Part shown: positions 6,240 through 12,281 of the stretch, piece by piece
How the letters are laid out: each line of letters opens with the position of its first letter
Position numbering within the stretch: position 1 is the first letter of the stretch
DNA from: Bacteroidales bacterium
GTDB taxonomy: Bacteria > Bacteroidota > Bacteroidia > Bacteroidales > UBA7960
Direction of reading: 5' to 3'
DNA length: 12,281 nucleotides
Assembly (NCBI GenBank): GCA_007123065.1
Contig: SKSI01000087.1
Location: forward strand, 1-12,281
Made by a program: the position numbers and the translations under genes
Notes under the pieces: generated by a model
The model's input: only the letters and a program-made list of their open reading frames with translations
Databases searched by the model: none
What the model was told of the DNA's origin: nothing

Positions 6240-8597
6240 ATGTCTTATCCAGTGCAAACATCACGCCTTCATATAATATGCTTCCTGGCCATTTTGGTTT
6301 TGGTTTTTCAGGGTTGTATGCCGGCCAGGCGACTCCCGGAAGATCAATATCTGTTAAACCGCAACCGCATCCGGATTGAAGATGCCGATGTGGAAACACA
6401 CGAACTGAGAAGTTATGTCAGGCAAGAACCAAACAGGCGCATCCTGTGGTTTTACCGTTTCCATCTGAATGTCTATCAGTTTGCTGACCGGGGCAGGGAG
6501 ACACGGATCAGGCAGTGGATGAAAAATACAATTGGAGAACCACCTGTTATCTTTAATCAGGCTTTGGCTGATCAAACAAACCGACAGTTTGAACTTTTTC
6601 TTCAGAACAAAGGGTATTTTAATGCTGAAGTCACCTACGATGTTACATACAGAAGGAAGCGGGCCAATGTGACCTATTCCGTTCAGGGTAATGAGCCTTA
6701 TACGATCCGAAATATAAACTACGCTATCCGGGATAACCATCTTGCAGGTTTTGTGCTTCGTGACTCGATCAATTCTTTACTGGAAAGCGGACAGCGCTAT
6801 GACGCTGATATTTTACAAAAAGAGAGGCAACGCATCACCCGCCATCTCAAGGAGGAGGGATTCTTTAACTTTTCGCGCGATTTTGTTTTCTTCCAGGTTG
6901 ACAGCACTTTAAACACAAGGCAGCTTGACGTAGAGATCCTGATTAACAGTCCGAGAGCCCCCGGAATACCAGAACAGGGACAACCTGCTGCTCACAGACG
7001 TTACAAAATCAATAATGTTTTCATATATCCTGAATACTCGAGGTTGCTTCCCAATCAACATTTTTCGGACACAACCGCCTTCCGGATTGAAAATGGAGAA
7101 GAGGGTGCCCTGTATACCTTTTTACACAATGGCCCGATGGCCATTCGTCCAAAAGCCATTGCAAACAACATTATGCTGGAAAGCGACGATTACTTTAATA
7201 TCAGAAGGCTGGAGCAAACACATGGTTTTTTAGCCGGACTAAGAAACTTCCGGTTTGTGAATGTGCAATTCATGCCATTAGCTGCTGTGAACAATGAAGT
7301 GATCAATGACACATTGGGCCTTCTGGATGTTCGCATTGAGCTCACACGGGCACCATCCAACGCATTTACGATAGAGGCAGAAGGACTAAACACTGCAGGA
7401 AACCTTGGAATTGCAGGAAACCTGATGTTTCAGAACAGGAATGTTTTCAGTGGTGCCGAAATGCTGAATGTGCGTTTTAAGGGAGCCCTGGAGGTCTCCG
7501 GAGAGTCAGCCGACGAAGAAGTTTTTCAAAGACTGCCTTTTAACACCCTTGAACTGGGGACAGAGGTATCCATTGATTTCCCAAAACTTCTGTTGCCGTT
7601 CCGAACAGAAACCTTATCACGCACTGCACGACCTCAAACAACTGTACTGACGGGTATCAATTATCGTCAACGTCCTGATTATACACGCTATGTATTCAAT
7701 GTAAGTTACGGTTTCAATTGGCAGCAGGACAACAGAAGGCAACACCAGCTGACACCTATTGAGATCAGCTCGATCAAAATTTTTAACGACTCCATTCTTC
7801 AGTCAAGAATTCCAGACGCGAACCCGTTGATTCTCAGCAGATACAGAGATCACCTAATTGGCGGCCCCAAATACACTTACAATTACAGCACTCAACAGAT
7901 TGAACAACGCAGGGATTTTATCTACTTCCGCGGAAACCTTGAGTCGTCCGGAAACCTGATGTACGTTGCAGCTTCCCGGCTGAATGGAAATAAGGACGAA
8001 AGTGGCAGCTATACCATTTTTGGAATACCTTTCGCTCAATATTTAAAGGCAGATGCTGATTTCAGATATTACCGGTTCTTTGATGAGAATAATGCACTCG
8101 TGTTCCGAATTATGGGTGGTATTGGTGTTCCTTATGGAAACATTGATGTAATGCCCTTCATCAAAAGTTACTACAGTGGGGGTGCTAATAGCATCAGGGC
8201 ATGGAGCATATACAACCTGGGACCGGGAGGATACCCGGAAGCTGAAGAACTGCGTTTTGACAAATATGGCGACATCAAACTTGAAGCCAATATTGAGCTT
8301 AGATTTCCTCTTTACAGATACTGGAAGGGTGCTTTTTTTCTGGACGCAGGAAATGTTTGGTTTTTAAAGGAAAACAAACAATTTGCTTTGGGTCACTTTG
8401 CCCTGAATCGTTTTTACAAAGAGGTTGCAATTGGCGCAGGTTTGGGGTTGCGGGTTGATTTTGACTTTTTTATCGTACGACTTGATGCCGCCACGCCTCT
8501 CCGAAATCCAGCCTTGCCGGAAGGTGAACGATGGGCTTCCTCAATGCCGAGGTTTAGTAGCTGGAACTTCAACCTTGGGATCGGTTATCCTTTTTAA
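6240..8597 (+). CDS. tamL: TamL-type BamA/TamA-family outer membrane lipoprotein
   Basis: This is an Omp85-superfamily outer-membrane assembly protein. The Bacteroidota TamL branch differs from TamA by a lipoprotein signal and is thought to work with TamB in inserting outer-membrane proteins or moving lipids. Seen in 785 residues: a hydrophobic signal segment (10-24), then Cys26 in FQGC; the TamL-like mature start CMPARRLPEDQYLLNRNRI; POTRA-like repeats (about 40-400; for example, GYFNAEVTYDV and EEGFFNFSRDF); and a barrel of alternating strands to the end. The loop-6 motif is IRAW (652-655), equivalent to the VRGF of BamA, and the terminal strand ends in Phe (LGIGYPF). The ATG at 6240 places the signal peptide at the N-terminus; starts at 6114-6192 would bury it. 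The lipobox is atypical, with Phe at -3 and Gln at -2. The stop is one base before the helicase start. No tamB is in the window. The family call is firm; lipidation is inferred. Confidence 0.9.
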   Translation: MSYPVQTSRLHIICFLAILVLVFQGCMPARRLPEDQYLLNRNRIRIEDADVETHELRSYVRQEPNRRILWFYRFHLNVYQFADRGRETRIRQWMKNTIGEPPVIFNQALADQTNRQFELFLQNKGYFNAEVTYDVTYRRKRANVTYSVQGNEPYTIRNINYAIRDNHLAGFVLRDSINSLLESGQRYDADILQKERQRITRHLKEEGFFNFSRDFVFFQVDSTLNTRQLDVEILINSPRAPGIPEQGQPAAHRRYKINNVFIYPEYSRLLPNQHFSDTTAFRIENGEEGALYTFLHNGPMAIRPKAIANNIMLESDDYFNIRRLEQTHGFLAGLRNFRFVNVQFMPLAAVNNEVINDTLGLLDVRIELTRAPSNAFTIEAEGLNTAGNLGIAGNLMFQNRNVFSGAEMLNVRFKGALEVSGESADEEVFQRLPFNTLELGTEVSIDFPKLLLPFRTETLSRTARPQTTVLTGINYRQRPDYTRYVFNVSYGFNWQQDNRRQHQLTPIEISSIKIFNDSILQSRIPDANPLILSRYRDHLIGGPKYTYNYSTQQIEQRRDFIYFRGNLESSGNLMYVAASRLNGNKDESGSYTIFGIPFAQYLKADADFRYYRFFDENNALVFRIMGGIGVPYGNIDVMPFIKSYYSGGANSIRAWSIYNLGPGGYPEAEELRFDKYGDIKLEANIELRFPLYRYWKGAFFLDAGNVWFLKENKQFALGHFALNRFYKEVAIGAGLGLRVDFDFFIVRLDAATPLRNPALPEGERWASSMPRFSSWNFNLGIGYPF

Positions 8598-8598
8598 T

Positions 8599-10029
8599 AT
8601 GCTAAAAAACAACATTGTTCATGCGCTACAAAGGGTTTTTCCCTATGAACCAACTGAAGATCAACACAATCTTTTTCAGGATCTTGCCTCATTCATTGTT
8701 GACAGAGAAGCAGACTCGCTTTTTTTGCTAAAAGGATATGCCGGAACCGGAAAAACAAGTGTGGTTAGCAGTCTGGTAGAGATACTTCCCACCATCAAAG
8801 GGGATACGGTGCTACTGGCTCCAACAGGAAGGGCTGCTAAAGTACTCGCTACTTACGCCGGGAAAAAAGCACACACCATCCATAAAAAAATATACCGTCT
8901 ACAAACAAGCAGCGAAGGCAATATGCAAATTGTCCTGCAGCAAAACAAGCACAAAAATACATTCTTTATCGTGGATGAGGCCTCAATGATACCTTGGGGA
9001 ACGGCCGGCAGCCAGGGAAGCCTGTTTGGTGGGGCAAACCTGCTTGAAGATCTTCTGCATTTCGTTTATAACCGCAACAATTGCCGACTCATCCTGGTTG
9101 GTGATACCGCGCAGCTTCCACCTGTGCATTCCGCAGAAAGCCCGGCATTAAATAAATCCTTTCTGGAAAACCGTTTCCATTTTCACGTCAGGGAACACGA
9201 ATTGAAGGAGGTGGTCAGGCAGGCGCAAAACAGCGGAATTCTGCTCAACGCCACGCGCATCAGAGAGATGCTGGCAAAAGGCAAAAGCGGCTTTCCTGTT
9301 TTTAAAACCAAAGGGTTTGATGACGTGATCCGCGTGCAGGGACAAGATGCCGCTGATGAGGTGAATGATGCATACATCAGTTCAGGTAAGGAAGAAGCGC
9401 TCACCATCTGCCGTTCAAACAAAAGAGCCAACCTGTTCAACCGGCATATCCGGCAACGAGTTCTTTTCATGGAAGATAAAATTAATGCAGGAGAGCTGCT
9501 TATGGTAGTTAAGAACAACTATTTCTGGCTACCGCAACAATCTGAAGCAGGTTTTATCGCCAATGGCGACATTCTGGAACTCAAACGGATTCTTCGTTTC
9601 GAAACGCTGTATGGATTCCGGTTTGCGGATGTTTCTGCCAGGATGACCGACTACCCGGATGAACCGGATATCGAAGTAAAACTGTTATTAAACACATTGG
9701 AGACTGAAGGGCCTGCTCTGTCGCAGCAAGAAGCGAATGATCTCTATGAGGCTGTTGCTGCAGACTATCAGCACATTGCCAACAAAAGAACAAGAATGGC
9801 ACACATCCGCAACAACCCGCATCTGAATGCACTCCAGGTAAAATACGCCTACGCCATGACCTGCCACAAAGCTCAGGGTGGCCAATGGCAACACGTTTTC
9901 GTGGAAATGGGCTACCTGCCGGATAAAAAACCAGATACAGAATACCTGCGATGGCTATACACAGCTCTGACCAGAAGTACAAAAAAGGTATTCTTAATGA
10001 ATTTTGTGGATGAATTTTTTGAGAAATAA
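8599..10029 (+). CDS. RecD-like superfamily 1 DNA helicase / AAA ATPase
   Basis: This is an ATP-dependent helicase of the RecD/Pif1 (SF1B) type, expected to unwind DNA 5'-3' in repair or recombination; its particular role is unknown. Seen in 476 residues: Walker A GYAGTGKT (46-53), motif Ia APTGRAAK (74-81), Walker B DEAS (126-129), motif III GDTAQLPP (168-175), a VVRQA motif with Arg207, an SH3-like region around 310-340 (FIANGDILEL), TCHKAQGGQW (421-430), and the arginine-finger motif YTALTR (454-459). It lacks the long N-terminal domain of RecD2 and the RecB-binding part of RecD, so it is a compact stand-alone form common in Bacteroidota. The ATG at 8599 comes one base after the tamL stop, suggesting translational coupling. 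The frame stays open back to 8425 inside tamL, but that extension has no family similarity. A Pif1-like assignment is the main alternative. Confidence 0.9.
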   Translation: MLKNNIVHALQRVFPYEPTEDQHNLFQDLASFIVDREADSLFLLKGYAGTGKTSVVSSLVEILPTIKGDTVLLAPTGRAAKVLATYAGKKAHTIHKKIYRLQTSSEGNMQIVLQQNKHKNTFFIVDEASMIPWGTAGSQGSLFGGANLLEDLLHFVYNRNNCRLILVGDTAQLPPVHSAESPALNKSFLENRFHFHVREHELKEVVRQAQNSGILLNATRIREMLAKGKSGFPVFKTKGFDDVIRVQGQDAADEVNDAYISSGKEEALTICRSNKRANLFNRHIRQRVLFMEDKINAGELLMVVKNNYFWLPQQSEAGFIANGDILELKRILRFETLYGFRFADVSARMTDYPDEPDIEVKLLLNTLETEGPALSQQEANDLYEAVAADYQHIANKRTRMAHIRNNPHLNALQVKYAYAMTCHKAQGGQWQHVFVEMGYLPDKKPDTEYLRWLYTALTRSTKKVFLMNFVDEFFEK

Positions 10030-10035
10030 GGTTAA

Positions 10036-10091
10036 ACCACTTGCAGTCGCAGCGATTGAGCTGCGCACCGAAATACCACCTGCAGGCACAG
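10036..10091. repeat. imperfect 17-bp direct repeat after the helicase gene
   Basis: ACCACTTGCAGTCGCAG (10036-10052) and ACCACCTGCAGGCACAG (10075-10091) match at 14 of 17 positions and start 39 bp apart. Slightly further on, the word GTTTAG occurs three times (10106, 10114, 10130). The stretch looks like non-coding intergenic debris; I cannot assign a function. Confidence 0.35.
10048..10065 (+). terminator. possible weak terminator hairpin after the tamL-helicase unit
   Basis: CGCAGC and GCTGCG form a 6-bp GC-rich stem around the loop GATTGA, beginning 19 bp after the helicase stop. Its position suits transcript termination or 3'-end protection, but no T-run follows, so it is not a canonical intrinsic terminator. 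Confidence 0.3.
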
Positions 10092-10164
10092 GGCTTGTTG
10101 TATCAGTTTAGGTGTTTAGTTGTTGAGATGTTTAGAAGAAAATCAGTCAAACCAAACTGTAGAT

Positions 10165-10180
10165 ACGGATCTTGATCCGT
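10165..10180. repeat. 16-bp palindrome upstream of the GH13 gene
   Basis: The two 7-bp arms ACGGATC and GATCCGT are perfect inverted copies around TT. As RNA this is a 6-bp stem with a CUUG loop. It ends 36 bp before the GH13 ATG, where an operator or leader hairpin could sit. It may instead be one copy of a dispersed intergenic palindrome; one window cannot decide. No poly-T tract follows. Confidence 0.4.
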
Positions 10181-10216
10181 GCACGTAAATGTTAAAGAAT
10201 GGCATAATAATCAGCA

Positions 10217-11935
10217 ATGAAAAAAAAAGAAAAAATCATCATATACCAGTTACTTGTAAGACTTGCAGGTAACACAAAAGCTCAAACAAAACTTTGGGGA
10301 ACAAAGGCAGAGAACGGCTGTGGAACATTTAAAGATCTCACGCAACACATGCTTACCGAGATTGCTGCTTTGGGTGCAAACCATGTTTGGCTGACCGGTG
10401 TGCCGGAACATGCTTCCTGCACAGGATATCCGCATCATGGAATACCTGCCGGAAACCCATTGGTCATAAAAGGCCAGGCAGGTTCTCCGTATGCAATTCG
10501 TGACTATTATGATGTTTCACCCGATCTTGCTGAGAATGTCGATAAAAGGATGGAGGAATTTGGGTCGCTGATAGAAAGATGCCACCGGGCCGGACTGGCT
10601 CCCATCATCGATTTTGTACCCAACCACGTGGCCCGTGAATACCGGTCTGACCGTTCGGAGAGAAAAAGCAAAGATATTGGGACATCCGACCGCACATCAC
10701 TTGCTTTTCATCCGGATAATAACTTTTATTACATTCCCGGAAAGAACCTTGAGTTGCCTCCACAAGTTTACCGGCAGCCACATTTAACGGCTGCCGAAAA
10801 CCTACAATACGTTGAAAATCCGGCAAAAGCAACCGGCAATGATTGTTTCTCAAACAGACCGGGATTCAACGACTGGTATGAAACAGTGAAACTGAACTAT
10901 GGCATTGACTTCATTAATGGCGGGATAAAACACTTCCATCCATTACCTGACACCTGGAAAAAAATGCTGGATATCCTGTTGTACTGGTCGGGGAAAAAAA
11001 TTTCAGGTTTTCGTTGCGATATGGCGGAGATGGTGCCGGTGGAGTTCTGGAAGTGGTGTATTGCAGAAGTCCGCAAGCATTACCCCGACACGGTTTTTAT
11101 TGCTGAAATTTACAATCCGGCACGATACCCGGACTTTGTTCAGGCAGGATTCGATTATCTTTATGACAAAGTCGGCCTTTATGATGCCATCAGAGCCGTA
11201 CTGAAAGGAGACCGGGCGGCTGCCTCGCTTCAGGATGAATGGAAAAAACTCAACAGCCTGGATGCACATATGTTACGGTTTATGGAGAATCACGACGAAC
11301 AGCGGATCGCATCCAGCCATTTTGCCGGTAACGCGCGTGCAGGAATTCCGGCCATGGCAGTCTCCGCTACCTTGCATCAGGGCCCGGTAATGGTCTATTT
11401 CGGACAGGAAATGGGTGAACCCGCCGAAGGAAAAGGGGGTTACAGTGGTGATGACGGCAGAACAAGCATTTTTGACTACTGCGCCGTTCCATCTTTCCAG
11501 AAATGGTACAATCACGGCAAATGCAATCTTGAATTACTGAGTCAGGATGAAAAACACCTGCGTTTATTTTATCAGGATTTGCTAAAGCTGGCTAAGCATC
11601 CTGTAATCAGCAAAGGCCAGTTTTACGATTTGATGTGGGCAAACACACACAACGATCCGGACGCCCTCTACACCTATCTGCGCTGGGATGATAGCACCAT
11701 CTGGCTCATTGCTGCCAATTTCAACAAATATCATCCTGTTCAACCCACAATCAAGATACCTGAGCACTTTTTTGAACTTCGGGGGGACAACAACTCCAAA
11801 TCGTTACGGGTGATAAATTTGCTGCCAGATAATCTGGGAAAAGCAATATATACAAAAGCACAATTGATTCAGAAAGGCATATCGGTTGAGCTACCGCCCC
11901 TGGGAGCCGCTATCTTCTCGTTGCAACAGGAATAA
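10217..11935 (+). CDS. GH13 alpha-amylase-family enzyme, probably cytoplasmic
   Basis: This is a glycoside hydrolase family 13 enzyme acting on alpha-glucosidic bonds of glycogen, starch fragments or maltooligosaccharides; hydrolysis versus glycosyl transfer cannot be settled here. In 572 residues all four GH13 regions are present: DFVPNHV (132-138), GFRCDMAE (264-271, nucleophile Asp268), FIAEIYNP (294-301, acid/base Glu297), and ENHDEQR (357-363, Asp360). A C-terminal beta domain follows from about 490. The N-terminus (MKKKEKIIIYQLLVRLAGN) enters the first barrel strand directly, with no signal peptide or lipobox, so I infer a cytoplasmic enzyme unlike secreted Sus-type amylases. No sus genes adjoin it. 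The ATG at 10217 is followed by a 9-A run (10220-10228). No clear ribosome binding site or promoter was found. Its stop is 7 bp from the stop of the converging transporter gene. The family is certain; the subfamily and substrate are not assigned. Confidence 0.92.
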   Translation: MKKKEKIIIYQLLVRLAGNTKAQTKLWGTKAENGCGTFKDLTQHMLTEIAALGANHVWLTGVPEHASCTGYPHHGIPAGNPLVIKGQAGSPYAIRDYYDVSPDLAENVDKRMEEFGSLIERCHRAGLAPIIDFVPNHVAREYRSDRSERKSKDIGTSDRTSLAFHPDNNFYYIPGKNLELPPQVYRQPHLTAAENLQYVENPAKATGNDCFSNRPGFNDWYETVKLNYGIDFINGGIKHFHPLPDTWKKMLDILLYWSGKKISGFRCDMAEMVPVEFWKWCIAEVRKHYPDTVFIAEIYNPARYPDFVQAGFDYLYDKVGLYDAIRAVLKGDRAAASLQDEWKKLNSLDAHMLRFMENHDEQRIASSHFAGNARAGIPAMAVSATLHQGPVMVYFGQEMGEPAEGKGGYSGDDGRTSIFDYCAVPSFQKWYNHGKCNLELLSQDEKHLRLFYQDLLKLAKHPVISKGQFYDLMWANTHNDPDALYTYLRWDDSTIWLIAANFNKYHPVQPTIKIPEHFFELRGDNNSKSLRVINLLPDNLGKAIYTKAQLIQKGISVELPPLGAAIFSLQQE

Positions 11936-11942
11936 ACTTGAC

Positions 11943-12281
11943 TTACCTTTTGTTTAGCAAGAACCTTGAAACAGCAGTTGATTTCTGTGCAAGCCCTATT
12001 CCGGCAAGCAACAATACCAGAGTTTTCAGGAAATATGGTTCTGAGATCGTTATCTCCCGGAAGACGACAAACACGATAACCAAAGATGTCACAGGCAATA
12101 AAAAAACAATTGATGCCACTTTCGCGACATCTACCGACAAGCGTTTCCCTTGTTGCAGAGCACGCGTCCAGGTCATGTATCCAAAAGCATCCACAAATAT
12201 GCCAATAGCCAATGCAAACAATACATCCCGGAGAGTAATTTCTGCAATACCTGAAGCGATGTGCCCGGTATGAAGAACAAA
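11943..12281 (-). CDS. EamA/DMT-family membrane transporter, C-terminal part (partial)
   Basis: This minus-strand gene runs in from the right edge and stops at a TAA (11943-11945); 112 residues are visible and the frame stays open to base 12281. It holds three strongly hydrophobic segments, around LFALAIGIFVDAFGYMTW, ASIVFLLPVTSLVIVFVVF and FLKTLVLLLAGIGLAQ. The second and third fit the last helices of the drug/metabolite transporter fold: TRALQ before the penultimate pair, a conserved Pro in the LLPVTSLV helix, and a short basic tail (RFLLNKR). Such proteins are inner-membrane exporters or permeases of about 300 residues with ten helices; the substrate is unknown. A TTG at 12221 is internal and not the true start. 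It converges on the GH13 gene with a 7-bp gap. The family is likely but not certain because only about a third is seen. Confidence 0.65.
   Translation of the reverse strand, partial: FVLHTGHIASGIAEITLRDVLFALAIGIFVDAFGYMTWTRALQQGKRLSVDVAKVASIVFLLPVTSLVIVFVVFREITISEPYFLKTLVLLLAGIGLAQKSTAVSRFLLNKR

Noticed and set aside
10106..10135. Three GTTTAG words as a CRISPR or telomere-like array
   Set aside because: The units are 6 bp with unequal spacing (8 and 16 bp), with no spacers of regular length and no cas genes.
10220..10228. 9-A tract at the GH13 start as a phase-variation switch
   Set aside because: Lys-rich AAA codons after a start are common in AT-rich bacteria, similar 8-A runs occur in mfd, and a cytoplasmic metabolic enzyme is an unlikely phase-variable target.
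11938..12273. 111-codon plus-strand frame at the right edge
   Set aside because: It is antisense to the EamA-like transporter gene, has low-complexity Thr/Lys-rich content and no family features.

Overview
The window looks like ordinary chromosomal core sequence from a member of the Bacteroidota. The evidence is a TamL-type outer membrane protein with a lipoprotein signal, a phosphohexomutase starting MTLIQSISGIRG as in this phylum, two TAnnTTTG (Bacteroidota -7 type) motifs in the one long spacer, and no clear Shine-Dalgarno sequence before any start. Base composition appears mid-range, with a very AT-rich divergent spacer. No rRNA, tRNA, insertion sequence, integrase, CRISPR array or defence cluster was seen.

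Layout. (1) Positions 1-110 hold a short leader, perhaps with the last codons of an upstream gene. (2) fbp (class I fructose-1,6-bisphosphatase, 111-1127) and mfd (transcription-repair coupling factor, 1139-4513) run on the plus strand, 11 bp apart. (3) A GlmM-type phosphohexomutase (4476-5870) lies on the minus strand; its 3' end overlaps the end of mfd by 38 bp, tail to tail. (4) A 369-bp AT-rich divergent spacer (5871-6239) carries a short palindrome, a 10-bp direct repeat and two TATATTTG boxes, one facing each way. (5) tamL (6240-8597) and a RecD-like superfamily 1 helicase (8599-10029) are on the plus strand, one base apart. (6) A 187-bp spacer (10030-10216) contains two inverted repeats and small repeated words. 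(7) An intracellular-looking GH13 alpha-amylase-family enzyme (10217-11935) is on the plus strand. (8) The C-terminal part of an EamA/DMT-type membrane transporter comes in on the minus strand from the right edge (stop at 11943), only 7 bp from the GH13 stop.

Functionally this is a set of housekeeping genes rather than one pathway: gluconeogenesis (fbp), cell-wall amino-sugar supply (GlmM), alpha-glucan turnover (GH13), DNA repair and helicase activity (mfd, RecD-like), and outer-membrane biogenesis (TamL). Fbp, GlmM and GH13 all bear on hexose-phosphate or glucan metabolism, but they are in separate transcription units, so I infer no joint regulation.

I looked for an undescribed system and did not find a convincing one. 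The points most worth checking are the 38-bp mfd/glmM antisense overlap, the tight tamL-helicase coupling, and the palindromes in the two main spacers.
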